From Shewanella oncorhynchi (GTDB lineage: Bacteria > Pseudomonadota > Gammaproteobacteria > Enterobacterales > Shewanellaceae): a DNA stretch of 45,925 nt. The stretch is taken from positions 1 through 45,925 of the forward strand of contig NZ_JABAEB010000021.1 of assembly GCF_012584455.1 (NCBI RefSeq), given 5' to 3'. Positions 1-7,512 of this stretch are shown piece after piece. Numbering within the stretch: the first letter of the stretch is position 1; every line of letters starts with the position of its first letter. A model generated the notes under the pieces. It searched no databases. It saw nothing but the letters and a program-made list of their open reading frames with translations, and was not told where the DNA came from. The translations under genes were made by a program, and so were the position numbers.

Positions 1-23
1 ACGCATTTCCCGTTTCGCGTCAA
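1..23 (-). promoter_or_regulatory. Probable rRNA operon P2 promoter, cut by the window edge
   Basis: On the minus strand a TTGACG -35 box (18-23) is followed by the 16-base spacer CGAAACGGGAAATGCG. A -10 box would begin at position 1 and lies mostly outside the window. The spacer closely resembles E. coli rrn P2 (TTGACT, CTGTAGCGGGAAGGCG, TATTAT; recalled from memory). With the P1-like promoter about 125 bases upstream, this matches the tandem P1-P2 spacing of rRNA operons. The rRNA genes themselves would be to the left and are not visible. Confidence 0.6.
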
Positions 24-120
24 GGAGTTTTTGCAAACTTTCTCAACACTCATCAATCAGTAAACTCATCGATGAACTGTCACATCAGGCTGCTTAACGC
101 TGTCTGCCGTGTCAGTGGAT

Positions 121-175
121 GCGCATTATAGGCAGTGAAACTTTTTGTGCAAGGGTTTTTTAAATGAAAAAAGAT
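121..175 (-). promoter_or_regulatory. Probable rRNA operon P1 promoter with UP-like element
   Basis: Read on the minus strand, a TTGCAC -35 box (147-152) and a consensus TATAAT -10 box (125-130) are 16 bases apart, followed by the GC-rich discriminator GCGC (121-124). Upstream of the -35 box, about 153-175 is strongly A/T-rich, as expected of an UP element that binds the RNA polymerase alpha C-terminal domain. The combination is typical of growth-rate-controlled stable-RNA promoters. That it drives rRNA is inferred from the promoter pair and from the 5S gene at the other end of the window. Confidence 0.65.
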
Positions 176-191
176 CGCATGGCGATCTTTT
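167..191 (-). terminator. Intrinsic terminator after the TlpA-like gene
   Basis: AAAAGATCGC (169-178) pairs with GCGATCTTTT (182-191) around a 3-base loop. On the minus strand the stem ends in six T residues (167-172). It lies about 35 bases past the stop of the ccmFGH-thioredoxin transcript and abuts the A/T-rich upstream part of the rRNA P1 promoter. Confidence 0.8.
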
Positions 192-226
192 AAACAACGG
201 AGATTATTTTACATGCAAAGTGCCCA

Positions 227-814
227 TTAATTGGGCTTTTTGCTGCCTTTATCGATAAAACCTTGGATTAGCGAGACGGCTTTTACGTCATCCCAATCAA
301 CATAGGATCGAACAAAGGCAATTAATTGACCCTGTTGATCAAGAATAAAGGTCGCAGGAATCGTGTCGAGCGGAAAAACGTTCCCAAGACTTTGTGGTTG
401 ATCGTAGTAAGAGTTGAAATTCGCCATACCCAATGAACTTAAGAACGGCTGAACCTGCTGCTTACCTTCTGCATCAATAGAGATAGGCAGCACGACAAAA
501 TCTTCAGTCTTGAACTTAGTTGCTAACCTTTCTATTGCAGGCAACTCTCTGACACATGGCGGACACCAAGTCGCCCACATGTTAACCATAATGATCTTGC
601 CTTTAAATTGGCTGAAGTCGATAGCTTTACCATCAACATCATTAAAGGCAACAGGCTCAATAGGAAAAGTCTTTGGCAGTACATTGATCAAATCAACCGT
701 TGATTCCATCGGTTTAGCCGTTTGCTGCATACCAGGGTACGCATGCGCGACCCCAGCAACAAATACCGAAAGAATGGATGACAACATGAATGCCGTTATG
801 ACTTTATGCTTCAT
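227..814 (-). CDS. TlpA-like periplasmic thioredoxin-fold protein at the end of the ccmFGH operon
   Basis: A 195-residue protein with an N-terminal signal peptide (hydrophobic stretch at about residues 8-24, AHA cleavage motif near 25). A TlpA/ResA-type thioredoxin domain follows, with the active site WCPPC at residues 83-87 and the cis-proline loop in DTIPATF. Such proteins reduce or exchange disulfides in the periplasm and often keep apocytochrome haem-binding cysteines reduced. Its start codon overlaps the end of ccmH by 4 bases, so the two are translationally coupled, which points to a role in cytochrome c maturation beside CcmG. The WCPPC motif is shared by ResA and TlpA proteins. The exact substrate cannot be read from the sequence, and redundancy with CcmG is possible. 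Confidence 0.85.
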   Translation of the reverse strand: MKHKVITAFMLSSILSVFVAGVAHAYPGMQQTAKPMESTVDLINVLPKTFPIEPVAFNDVDGKAIDFSQFKGKIIMVNMWATWCPPCVRELPAIERLATKFKTEDFVVLPISIDAEGKQQVQPFLSSLGMANFNSYYDQPQSLGNVFPLDTIPATFILDQQGQLIAFVRSYVDWDDVKAVSLIQGFIDKGSKKPN

Positions 815-1290
815 TTTGTATTGCGCTTTAGCAAGGTATCTAACTCGCGCTGATCTTCTGCGCTAATTTCGTTCGGCACATTACCGCCAATACGTTGCTT
901 ACGAATGAAGATAAATCCAATCACTAGACCCAGAAGTAATAAACCAATAGGACCTAACCAGAGAATGTAGGTCTTGGTTTCCATCTTAGGTTTATAAAGA
1001 ACAAACTCACCGTAACGACTGGTCATAAACTCGATGATCTCATCATCCCCTTTTCCTTCATCAACCATCTTGAATACCTCAAGACGCAGATCTCGAGCAA
1101 CGGGTGAATTGGAGTCGATCAAATTTTGGTTTTGACACTGTGGACAACGTAGTTCATGAGCCAAAGACAAACCGCGCTTTTGATTTTCAGGTGACTTGAA
1201 TTCGTAAGTATCAACTGGTGTTGCCATGACGGCGGTCGTCATGCTGAACATCAGCACTAGACCACCTATGATTTTTATCAGCGTTCTCAT
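811..1290 (-). CDS. ccmH: Cytochrome c maturation protein CcmH (short form)
   Basis: A 159-residue protein of the CcmH/NrfF/CycL family, the thiol-disulfide partner of CcmG in the haem-ligation complex. A signal/anchor segment covers residues 1-23, the family motif LRCPQC is at residues 47-52, and a C-terminal membrane helix lies at about 107-128, before a cytoplasmic tail. In E. coli CcmH is fused to a CcmI-like TPR domain. Here the protein ends after the membrane helix and CcmI is a separate gene on the other strand. The start overlaps the ccmG stop by 4 bases and the stop overlaps the next thioredoxin gene by 4 bases, so all are probably co-translated. Confidence 0.93.
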   Translation of the reverse strand: MRTLIKIIGGLVLMFSMTTAVMATPVDTYEFKSPENQKRGLSLAHELRCPQCQNQNLIDSNSPVARDLRLEVFKMVDEGKGDDEIIEFMTSRYGEFVLYKPKMETKTYILWLGPIGLLLLGLVIGFIFIRKQRIGGNVPNEISAEDQRELDTLLKRNTK

Positions 1291-1841
1291 GCTGCGCCAT
1301 CCTTCGCTGCTTCAGCTTGTAATTGTTGGATCATAGGGTAAAGGGTTTCACTCCATACGCGTTGGTCTATTGGACCTGCATAACGGAAACGGATAATACC
1401 GTTATGATCAACAATAAAACTCTCTGGTGCACCATAAACGCCAAGATCTAATCCTAAACGCCCATCTTTATCATAGATATTAACGTTATAGGGATCGCCC
1501 TGACGTTTTAACTCTTCTAACGCAGGAACACGCTCATCACGATAGTTGATCCCGTAAATTGGCAGAAGATTTTTACGTTTTAGCATCACTAAGAAAGGAT
1601 GCTCATATTTACAAGATGGACACCACGTCGCCCATACGTTAAGTAATGATACCTTACCTTTTAATTGCTCATTCGTTATGATCTCAGCCGGTGTTTCTAG
1701 GCGTTCCAGTTGGAAAGCCGGAATAGGCTTCCCTTCCAGTGCTGAATCCAATTGCTGCGGATTCAGAAATAACCCTTTATATAGAAACACCCCCATGGCG
1801 AGAAATATGACCAATGGGATAAACAGAACCAACTTCTTCAT
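1287..1841 (-). CDS. ccmG: Thiol:disulfide interchange protein CcmG (DsbE)
   Basis: A 184-residue membrane-anchored periplasmic thioredoxin. One N-terminal helix (residues 4-21) is followed by a thioredoxin fold with active site WCPSC at residues 73-77 (the E. coli protein has WCPTC) and the conserved YGAPES cis-proline segment. CcmG takes electrons from DsbD/CcdA and passes them through CcmH to apocytochrome CXXCH cysteines before haem ligation. It starts 11 bases after the ccmF stop and overlaps ccmH by 4 bases. The Cys-Pro-Ser-Cys variant and the acidic surroundings typical of CcmG separate it from general thioredoxins. Confidence 0.94.
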   Translation of the reverse strand: MKKLVLFIPLVIFLAMGVFLYKGLFLNPQQLDSALEGKPIPAFQLERLETPAEIITNEQLKGKVSLLNVWATWCPSCKYEHPFLVMLKRKNLLPIYGINYRDERVPALEELKRQGDPYNVNIYDKDGRLGLDLGVYGAPESFIVDHNGIIRFRYAGPIDQRVWSETLYPMIQQLQAEAAKDGAA

Positions 1842-1852
1842 ACATTCCCCAA

Positions 1853-3832
1853 TTATTGAGCCGTTGCCAATTTTGCCTTTTCGGCCAAAGGCGCGACGGC
1901 TGCAGTGACTTTCGCACGGTAACGTTTATCCGATGCAGCGAAGAATCCACCTATCATCATGAAAATTGCCCCAAACCATAACCAACGCACGAACGGCTTA
2001 TAGTTTAAACGAACCGCAAATTCAGTGCTGGTAATAGGGTCACCCATAGTCACGTACAAGTCACGGAATAGACCCCAGTCAATACCGGCTTCTGTCATAT
2101 CCATAGTTCGCACATTATATTGACGACGATCGGGTTTTAGTAATGTCAGTAGCTCATCGCCCTTGTAGATCTCTATCTGTCCCTGCTGTGCAGTGTAGTT
2201 AGGACCCACTACGTTTTTGGTCTCGAGATACTTAAAAGTATAACCGGCGAGTTCTTGGCTTACACCAGGCCCCATACGAACACTTTTCTCAATCGAGTAA
2301 TTTGACACCATAGTGGCACCAATTACAGAAACGGCAATACCAAGATGCGCGAAGATCATACCAAGCTGACTACGGCCCATGCGACTGATGCTGATATCAC
2401 CTTCTTTCGACTTGACCATGTTATAGGCCGCTCTTGCGGTAGCCAGAATAATCCAAGCCGCGGCTGCAATACCAAAGGTAACCCAAATATTGAATACACC
2501 ATCGACGATAAAAGGCGTCACAATACCGATAGCAGCAGCAATCATTGCTGGGATCAATAGCTGACGCTTAAGCTCGCCCGCTTTCGACTTTTTCCAACGA
2601 ATAATTGGACCAATACCCATAAAGCCAAATAGCACTAATACGATAGGCACGAACACCGCATTAAAGTATGGAGGTCCAACAGAGATCTTACCCATGCCAA
2701 GTGCATCGATGAGCAATGGATATAATGTACCCAATAGTACCGTACCTGCGGCAACCGTCAGTAGCACGTTACACACTAAGAGCATAGTTTCTTTAGACTT
2801 AAGCTCGAAACGGGCTGGACTACTCATTTCACTGGCACGTAAAGCAAACAGTGTTAATGAACCGCCAACAGCTAAACCAAGTAACAACAGGATGAACATA
2901 CCGCGGCTTGGATCGGCTGCGAATGAATGCACTGAGGTTAATACACCTGAGCGAACAATAAAGGTACCAAGCAAACTTAAAGAGAAAGCAAAAATAGACA
3001 GTAATACAGTCCAGTTACGGAAGGCGCCGCGTTTCTCAGTCACAATCAAAGAGTGAACAAGCGCAGTACCCACTAACCAAGGCATAAAAGAGGCGTTCTC
3101 AACGGGATCCCAGAACCACCAACCGCCCCAGCCTAATTCATAATAAGCCCACCAAGATCCTAGTGCGATACCGCCCGTAAGGAAGGTCCAAGCAGCCAAT
3201 GTCCATGGACGAGTCCAACGAGCCCATGCAGAATCAAGACGGCCGCTCATCAGCGCAGCAATCGCAAATGCAAAGCTTACAGAGAAGCCCACATAACCTA
3301 AGTACAACATAGGAGGATGGAAGATTAATCCCACGTCCTGCAGCATTGGATTTAAGTCACGACCTTCGGCAGGGATCGGGAATAAACGTTCAAATGGGCT
3401 AGATGTGAGTAGCATAAACAAACTAAAGCCAATCACAATAAGAGCCAATACTGCCAGCACACGGGCAGTAAATACTTCTTCTAAACCTTTGCTAAACAAG
3501 GCAACCGCAGCCGCCCAAGTTGATAAAGCAAACACCCAAAATAACAGTGACCCTTCATGACCGCCCCATACGGCCGAGATCTTAAAGAAGATAGGTAACT
3601 GAGAATTTGAATGATGTGCCACATAGGCGACCGAGAAATCATCGACGGCAAAACTATAAGCCAGCACGACAACAGATAAGGTAATAAAAAAGAACATTCC
3701 GTACGTTAATGGCCAAGCGTACCTAACAAGGTATTGGTCTTTTCTGGCAACACCTATTAGGGGGACGCTGATTAATAAGAAGGCAAAAGCCACCCCTATT
3801 ATCAACGCAAAGTGTCCAAGTTCTGGGATCAT
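1853..3832 (-). CDS. ccmF: Haem lyase subunit CcmF
   Basis: A 659-residue polytopic membrane protein (E. coli CcmF is about 647) and the core of the haem-ligation complex that attaches haem from holo-CcmE to apocytochrome c. The tryptophan-rich WWD motif WGGWWFWDPVEN lies at residues 235-246 and faces the periplasm. Family histidines are seen in FHPPMLY (H173) and at about H260. A large periplasmic loop precedes the last helix near the C terminus. The ATG is preceded by GAGGA at a good distance. It heads the minus-strand ccmFGH-thioredoxin unit and diverges from ccmI across about 400 bases of intergenic DNA. Confidence 0.97.
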   Translation of the reverse strand: MIPELGHFALIIGVAFAFLLISVPLIGVARKDQYLVRYAWPLTYGMFFFITLSVVVLAYSFAVDDFSVAYVAHHSNSQLPIFFKISAVWGGHEGSLLFWVFALSTWAAAVALFSKGLEEVFTARVLAVLALIVIGFSLFMLLTSSPFERLFPIPAEGRDLNPMLQDVGLIFHPPMLYLGYVGFSVSFAFAIAALMSGRLDSAWARWTRPWTLAAWTFLTGGIALGSWWAYYELGWGGWWFWDPVENASFMPWLVGTALVHSLIVTEKRGAFRNWTVLLSIFAFSLSLLGTFIVRSGVLTSVHSFAADPSRGMFILLLLGLAVGGSLTLFALRASEMSSPARFELKSKETMLLVCNVLLTVAAGTVLLGTLYPLLIDALGMGKISVGPPYFNAVFVPIVLVLFGFMGIGPIIRWKKSKAGELKRQLLIPAMIAAAIGIVTPFIVDGVFNIWVTFGIAAAAWIILATARAAYNMVKSKEGDISISRMGRSQLGMIFAHLGIAVSVIGATMVSNYSIEKSVRMGPGVSQELAGYTFKYLETKNVVGPNYTAQQGQIEIYKGDELLTLLKPDRRQYNVRTMDMTEAGIDWGLFRDLYVTMGDPITSTEFAVRLNYKPFVRWLWFGAIFMMIGGFFAASDKRYRAKVTAAVAPLAEKAKLATAQ

Positions 3833-4232
3833 GGGTTTTCCTCAGTCTTCAATAATATGTTGATTTAGAAAGACTCTATCTCAACGCACAACATGCTATT
3901 CACGCAAATGCACGAAATTTTGCTCATTTTAGTATTTGCTATTGTTCCTGTCTGCCTCTTTCGTACAAAACTGGGTTACTTGTCTCATTCTCAATTTTAG
4001 AGGTCGATGAAAGTCACGGAAGAGGCTCAGTTCTGCATGTGACCGACAAATGACACTTAAGTTTCATACAAAATTTACAAGAAGAATCAATTTGTGAACC
4101 AGTGCCCAACTATAAGCTTTCAGCACTGGGATTACCTTATATTACTGTTCAATGAACAATCTTTACGTATAATCTTGCTTCCAAGCCTAGCGGTTACTCC
4201 GCTTTCTGCAAACTAAAGTGAATATAGAAACA
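3833..4232. other. Divergent ccmF/ccmI control region
   Basis: This stretch of about 400 bases between the divergent ccmF and ccmI genes contains no convincing coding frame. It holds a TATAAT box facing ccmI (4168-4173) and a perfect 13-base palindrome, TGTTCA-A-TGAACA (4146-4158), just upstream of it. There is also a 7-base inverted repeat, CCAGTGC (4099-4105) with GCACTGG (4123-4129). I could not identify a well-formed promoter for ccmF, although A/T-rich candidates exist close to its start. Confidence 0.6.
4146..4173 (+). promoter_or_regulatory. Putative ccmI promoter with palindromic operator
   Basis: A consensus TATAAT (4168-4173) sits about 60 bases before the preferred ccmI start. The -35 region is poor (TGTTCA at 4146-4151, 16-base spacing). 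It coincides with the palindrome TGTTCA-A-TGAACA (4146-4158), which may be a regulator-binding site. A weak -35 overlapped by a palindrome suits an activator or repressor, but the regulator is unknown; it does not match the FNR or CRP consensus. Confidence 0.4.
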
Positions 4233-5483
4233 ATGACGACATTTTGGATTTTTATTGCGCTTGTTATGTTAGTCGGCCTGATGCTGATTTGGATCCCGCA
4301 CTTCAGACAGCAAAAATTGCTGAAAACGGAAGAAGCTGGAGTTCGTAAACAAACGAACCTTGAATTGTTCAATGAGCGCTTAGGCGTTCTTGAAAAAGAA
4401 TTAAGTGAAGAGCTACTCGATCAAGCCGAATTTGATGCATTGAAGAAAGAACTGGAAATCAGTCTACTCCAAGACATCAAACAAGCGAACGACGATTCAC
4501 TGGTCAACCAAATAAAGCCAAAGACGATTCTGTGGCCGTCGATCATGTCAGTTTGTTTGATTGTCATCTCAGGCTATCTATATCAACACTTAGGTGCCTT
4601 CGAGAATATTGATAGTGCTCAACAACCTGCAAATCCACATGCAGGAATGGATACGGCTCAAATCATGATGCAACGCGTGCAGATGATGGAAGCTCAAGTT
4701 AAAGCCGAGCCAGAAAACAGCCAACTGTGGTTTAGCTTAGGTCATGCTTATGTATCAGCAAACCAATACGATAAAGCGATTGCGGCTTTCGATAAAGTAA
4801 TCGAATTAGTCGGAAAGCATGCAGAATTGCTCGGTCCAAAAGCAACGGCGATGTATTACAAAGCGGGTCAACAAATGACACCGCAAATCCAAGCTCTTAT
4901 CGATGAGTCCTTAGCTATGGATGCCCAAGATCCTTCAACGCTACTGCTCGTGGGTATGGATGCTTTCTTTACTGCTGACTACAAGAAAGCCATCACCTCT
5001 TGGCAAACGATTTTAGATAGCGGTCGTGCCGACGTTGATCGTGCTGCTCTTATGAATGCAATCGAAACCGCCAACTTACGCATGCAGTCGGAAACCGCTG
5101 GCATGCCAAATGATGATGCACATAAGCAAGTCAAAGCGAGTGCTAAATCGGTCAATGTCACTATATCTATCTCTGCAGAACTTGCGGCTAAAGCCAGTCC
5201 AGAAGACACCATTTTCATCTTTGCCCGTGCAACTGAAGGACCTAAAGTTCCATTAGCTGCAACCAAAGTCAGTGCGAAGTCTTTCCCGATTACAGTGACA
5301 TTAGATGACAGTAGCGGTATGGGTGGTGATGTGAAGTTAAGCGATGCAGCCAATGTGGAAGTGATTGCAGTGCTGTCTAAACAAGGTAATATCAAACCGC
5401 AAACGGGTGATATTCAAGGCAAGATCAGTAAAGTCGCCGTAGGCGATACAGCGAACCTAGTACTTGATACTCAAGTGCAATAA
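4233..5483 (+). CDS. ccmI: Cytochrome c maturation protein CcmI (TPR apocytochrome chaperone)
   Basis: This protein has two N-terminal membrane helices (about residues 4-21 and 90-110 from the ATG) with a cytoplasmic helical loop between them. TPR-type repeats follow (for example SQLWFSLGHAYVSANQYDKA), then a beta-rich C-terminal domain typical of the CcmI/CycH periplasmic part. CcmI binds apocytochromes and presents them to CcmF/CcmH. In E. coli it is the second half of CcmH; here it is a separate gene diverging from ccmF. Published work on S. oneidensis, recalled from memory, links CcmI to haem attachment at the unusual CXXCK motif of nitrite reductase NrfA. The start is uncertain: an in-frame GTG at 4218 would add five residues, and neither start has a strong Shine-Dalgarno. 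Confidence 0.88.
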   Translation: MTTFWIFIALVMLVGLMLIWIPHFRQQKLLKTEEAGVRKQTNLELFNERLGVLEKELSEELLDQAEFDALKKELEISLLQDIKQANDDSLVNQIKPKTILWPSIMSVCLIVISGYLYQHLGAFENIDSAQQPANPHAGMDTAQIMMQRVQMMEAQVKAEPENSQLWFSLGHAYVSANQYDKAIAAFDKVIELVGKHAELLGPKATAMYYKAGQQMTPQIQALIDESLAMDAQDPSTLLLVGMDAFFTADYKKAITSWQTILDSGRADVDRAALMNAIETANLRMQSETAGMPNDDAHKQVKASAKSVNVTISISAELAAKASPEDTIFIFARATEGPKVPLAATKVSAKSFPITVTLDDSSGMGGDVKLSDAANVEVIAVLSKQGNIKPQTGDIQGKISKVAVGDTANLVLDTQVQ

Positions 5484-5500
5484 ATCGCAGTTAATTGCAG

Positions 5501-5536
5501 ATATAAAAAAACCGGCTTTCGCCGGTTTTTTTATAT
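5501..5536. terminator. Bidirectional terminator between ccmI and scyA
   Basis: A perfect 16-bp inverted repeat (5501-5516 with 5521-5536) closes on a TTTC loop. The core is ACCGGC/GCCGGT, and A/T arms give a U-run on both strands. It lies in the 61 bases between the convergent stops of ccmI and scyA and can end both transcripts. Confidence 0.92.
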
Positions 5537-5544
5537 CTGAAAAA

Positions 5545-5844
5545 TTACTTAGCTGTAGACATAAATTTGATAGCAGCTTTGTAATCATCATCAGTACAAT
5601 CAGTACACATACCGCCTGGTGGCATAGCATTCAGACCGGTTTTCACACTCTTCACTAGAGCGTCAACACCCTTAGCTAAGCGTGGTTCCCATTCTGCAGC
5701 GTTGTGTACTTTTGGAGCACCAGCAACACCCATACTGTGGCATACGGTACATGCCTTATTATAAATAGCCTCAGCATCTTGAGCTGAAGCGTTAACTGAC
5801 ATAGTCAAAGCAGCGACAGCAGTCATTGCTAAAAGTTTTTTCAT
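5545..5844 (-). CDS. scyA: Small monohaem c5-type cytochrome (ScyA-like)
   Basis: A 99-residue precursor with a signal peptide ending ...NASA (cleavage after about residue 21), giving a mature protein of about 78 residues. The haem site CTVCH is at residues 32-36, the likely axial methionine is in the MPP segment (M74), and CTDC (80-83) matches the extra disulfide of cytochrome c5. It should be a soluble periplasmic electron carrier; the Shewanella homologue ScyA passes electrons to the cbb3 oxidase and peroxidase (family knowledge). The frame extends ten codons upstream, but the ATG at 5844 has AGGAAC in front and starts the signal peptide. The gene lies between the two halves of the ccm locus, whose products mature it, and has its own promoter with a CRP-like site. 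Confidence 0.9.
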   Translation of the reverse strand: MKKLLAMTAVAALTMSVNASAQDAEAIYNKACTVCHSMGVAGAPKVHNAAEWEPRLAKGVDALVKSVKTGLNAMPPGGMCTDCTDDDYKAAIKFMSTAK

Positions 5845-5905
5845 GTTCAATGTTCCTAATGCAAATACGTACAAAGCTCGGCGCCGCCCTTACTTAGGCA
5901 GACTC

Positions 5906-5971
5906 ATTATAGCCGACTAAGATTACTACAAACTTCAAGAAATCTCATCTTTTTGTGATTAGAATCTCAAC
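5906..5971 (-). promoter_or_regulatory. scyA promoter with CRP-like site near -62
   Basis: On the minus strand a consensus TATAAT (5906-5911) lies about 60 bases before the scyA start codon, without a good -35 box. Upstream, TGTGA-TTAGAA-TCTCA (5954-5969) matches the CRP/FNR-superfamily consensus TGTGA-N6-TCACA at 9 of 10 positions, within A/T flanks. Its centre falls about 62 bases upstream of the predicted transcription start, the classical class I activator position. A perfect -10 with a poor -35 fits activator dependence. CRP controls many respiratory genes in Shewanella (known); action here is inferred. Confidence 0.6.
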
Positions 5972-6162
5972 ACAAAATGAATCAGGCGACAAGGATGACA
6001 AATTCGTTAATATATTAGCAAGTCGTAAAAAAGTTCGATAAATATTGCGGTTATTGGAACCACATCATATTGCTGACATCTAGTGCAAACCAAGAGTAAA
6101 CCCCCAATAACGTTTGTGTTAGAATGACTTGTGTTTCCTTCCGGCTTGAGATAGAGGGTTCA

Positions 6163-6813
6163 GTGACAAATATAACTAAAGAAACCACATTAGTGTCAGC
6201 CAGCAAGCTGACCTGTATCCGCGAAGAACGTATCCTTTTTGATGAGTTAAGTTTTGATATAAATGCCGGTGACATTGTTCAGATTGAAGGCCCTAACGGC
6301 GCAGGAAAGACCAGTTTATTACGCATATTGGCGGGCCTTTCTCGCCCCTATGCCGGACAAACTTTTTACATTAATGAAGACATAAACCGTTGCCGCGATG
6401 AATACAATGAAGACCTCTTGTATTTAGGCCATTTAGCTGGCGTGAAATGCGAGCTGACTGCCGAAGAAAACCTTAATTTCAATTTAAGAATCAGTGGTTA
6501 TGATGACTTTGATACGTCAGAGATTTTAGCCAAAGTCAATTTAACGGGCTTTGAAGAAGCTCTCGCGGGGCATTTATCCGCAGGCCAGCATCGCAGAACA
6601 GCGCTATCAAGATTGTGGCATAGCAACTGTAAAATTTGGATCCTTGACGAACCTTTTACTGCAATCGATAAAAAAGGCGTCGAAGAACTGGAGCAGTTAT
6701 TTATTCAGCATGCGGATAATGGTGGCTGTGTGATCCTCACAACTCACCAAGATATGGGCATTATCACAGATGATAGGCTTCGTAAAATTCGTCTCGATTA
6801 TCGCTTCATATAA
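6163..6813 (+). CDS. ccmA: Haem exporter ATP-binding protein CcmA
   Basis: A 216-residue ABC ATPase with Walker A GPNGAGKT at residues 43-50, signature LSAGQ at 138-142 and Walker B WILDEP at 159-164. With CcmB, and together with CcmC and CcmD, it uses ATP hydrolysis to release holo-CcmE from the complex. The open frame reaches upstream to an ATG at 6124, but GTG at 6163 is preceded by AGAGGG at normal spacing and gives the usual CcmA length. It is first in the plus-strand ccmABCDE unit, and ccmB starts 11 bases after its stop. The roughly 290 bases upstream are shared with the divergent scyA promoter. Confidence 0.93.
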   Translation: MTNITKETTLVSASKLTCIREERILFDELSFDINAGDIVQIEGPNGAGKTSLLRILAGLSRPYAGQTFYINEDINRCRDEYNEDLLYLGHLAGVKCELTAEENLNFNLRISGYDDFDTSEILAKVNLTGFEEALAGHLSAGQHRRTALSRLWHSNCKIWILDEPFTAIDKKGVEELEQLFIQHADNGGCVILTTHQDMGIITDDRLRKIRLDYRFI

Positions 6814-6824
6814 GGTCAGGCTCA

Positions 6825-7511
6825 ATGAAAAGAGGCATCAGTTTTACCCAAGCATTTTTCACCTTGCTGCAGCGAGATCTTAAAATTGCTATTCGCCACC
6901 GCGGCGACATTTTTAACCCACTGCTATTTTTTATTATGGTCGTTACCTTGTTTCCGCTGGGAATTGGACCAGAGCCACAAATGTTAGCACGTGTGGCACC
7001 GGGGATTATTTGGGTAGCCGCATTATTAGCATCGATGTTGTCACTTGAAAGGCTTTTCAAAGCCGACTTTAGTGATGGTAGCTTAGAACAAATGCTATTA
7101 AGTCCACAGCCATTAGCCATTCTCGTATTAGCTAAAGTGTTAGCCCACTGGATTTTAACTGGTGTGCCACTGATTATTATCGCACCACTGTTAGCGGTAT
7201 TACTCAATCTAGACGGCAACAGCTACGGTGCGTTAATTTCGACGCTTGCGCTAGGCACGCCAGTATTGTCGCTGTTAGGTGCTATCGGTGTGGCATTAAC
7301 CGTCGGTCTAAGAAAAGGCGGCGTGTTACTCAGCTTACTTATTTTGCCCCTATATATCCCAGTACTCATTTTTGCAACGAGTGCTATAGACGCGGCAGGA
7401 ATGAATTTACCCTATGATGGTCAGCTCGCTATAATAGGCGCTATGCTGGTCGGATCGTTAACCTTAGCACCTTTTGCAATTGGTGCATCTCTGCGAGTGA
7501 GTACTAACTAA
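6825..7511 (+). CDS. ccmB: Haem exporter membrane protein CcmB
   Basis: A 228-residue membrane protein with about six hydrophobic helices, starting MKRGISFTQAFFTLLQRDLK as in the CcmB family (E. coli 220 residues). It is the permease-like partner of CcmA in the CcmABCD complex that controls haem loading and release of CcmE at the outer face of the inner membrane. It lies 11 bases after ccmA and one base before ccmC. The conserved stretch SLERLFKADFSDGSLEQMLL is typical of the family. Confidence 0.94.
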   Translation: MKRGISFTQAFFTLLQRDLKIAIRHRGDIFNPLLFFIMVVTLFPLGIGPEPQMLARVAPGIIWVAALLASMLSLERLFKADFSDGSLEQMLLSPQPLAILVLAKVLAHWILTGVPLIIIAPLLAVLLNLDGNSYGALISTLALGTPVLSLLGAIGVALTVGLRKGGVLLSLLILPLYIPVLIFATSAIDAAGMNLPYDGQLAIIGAMLVGSLTLAPFAIGASLRVSTN

Positions 7512-7512
7512 A

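Noticed and set aside
510..866. Plus-strand open frame of 118 codons across the TlpA-like gene and ccmH end
   Set aside because: It is antisense to a clear thioredoxin-fold gene and has no family pattern; a shadow frame.
4093..4108. CRP-like sequence TGTGA-ACCAGT-GCCCA upstream of ccmI
   Set aside because: Only one half-site is good, and its centre is about 80 bases from the likely start with no matching context. Too weak to list as a site.
4979..5395. Minus-strand open frame of 138 codons inside ccmI
   Set aside because: It is antisense to the CcmI C-terminal domain, with low-complexity composition and no start signal.
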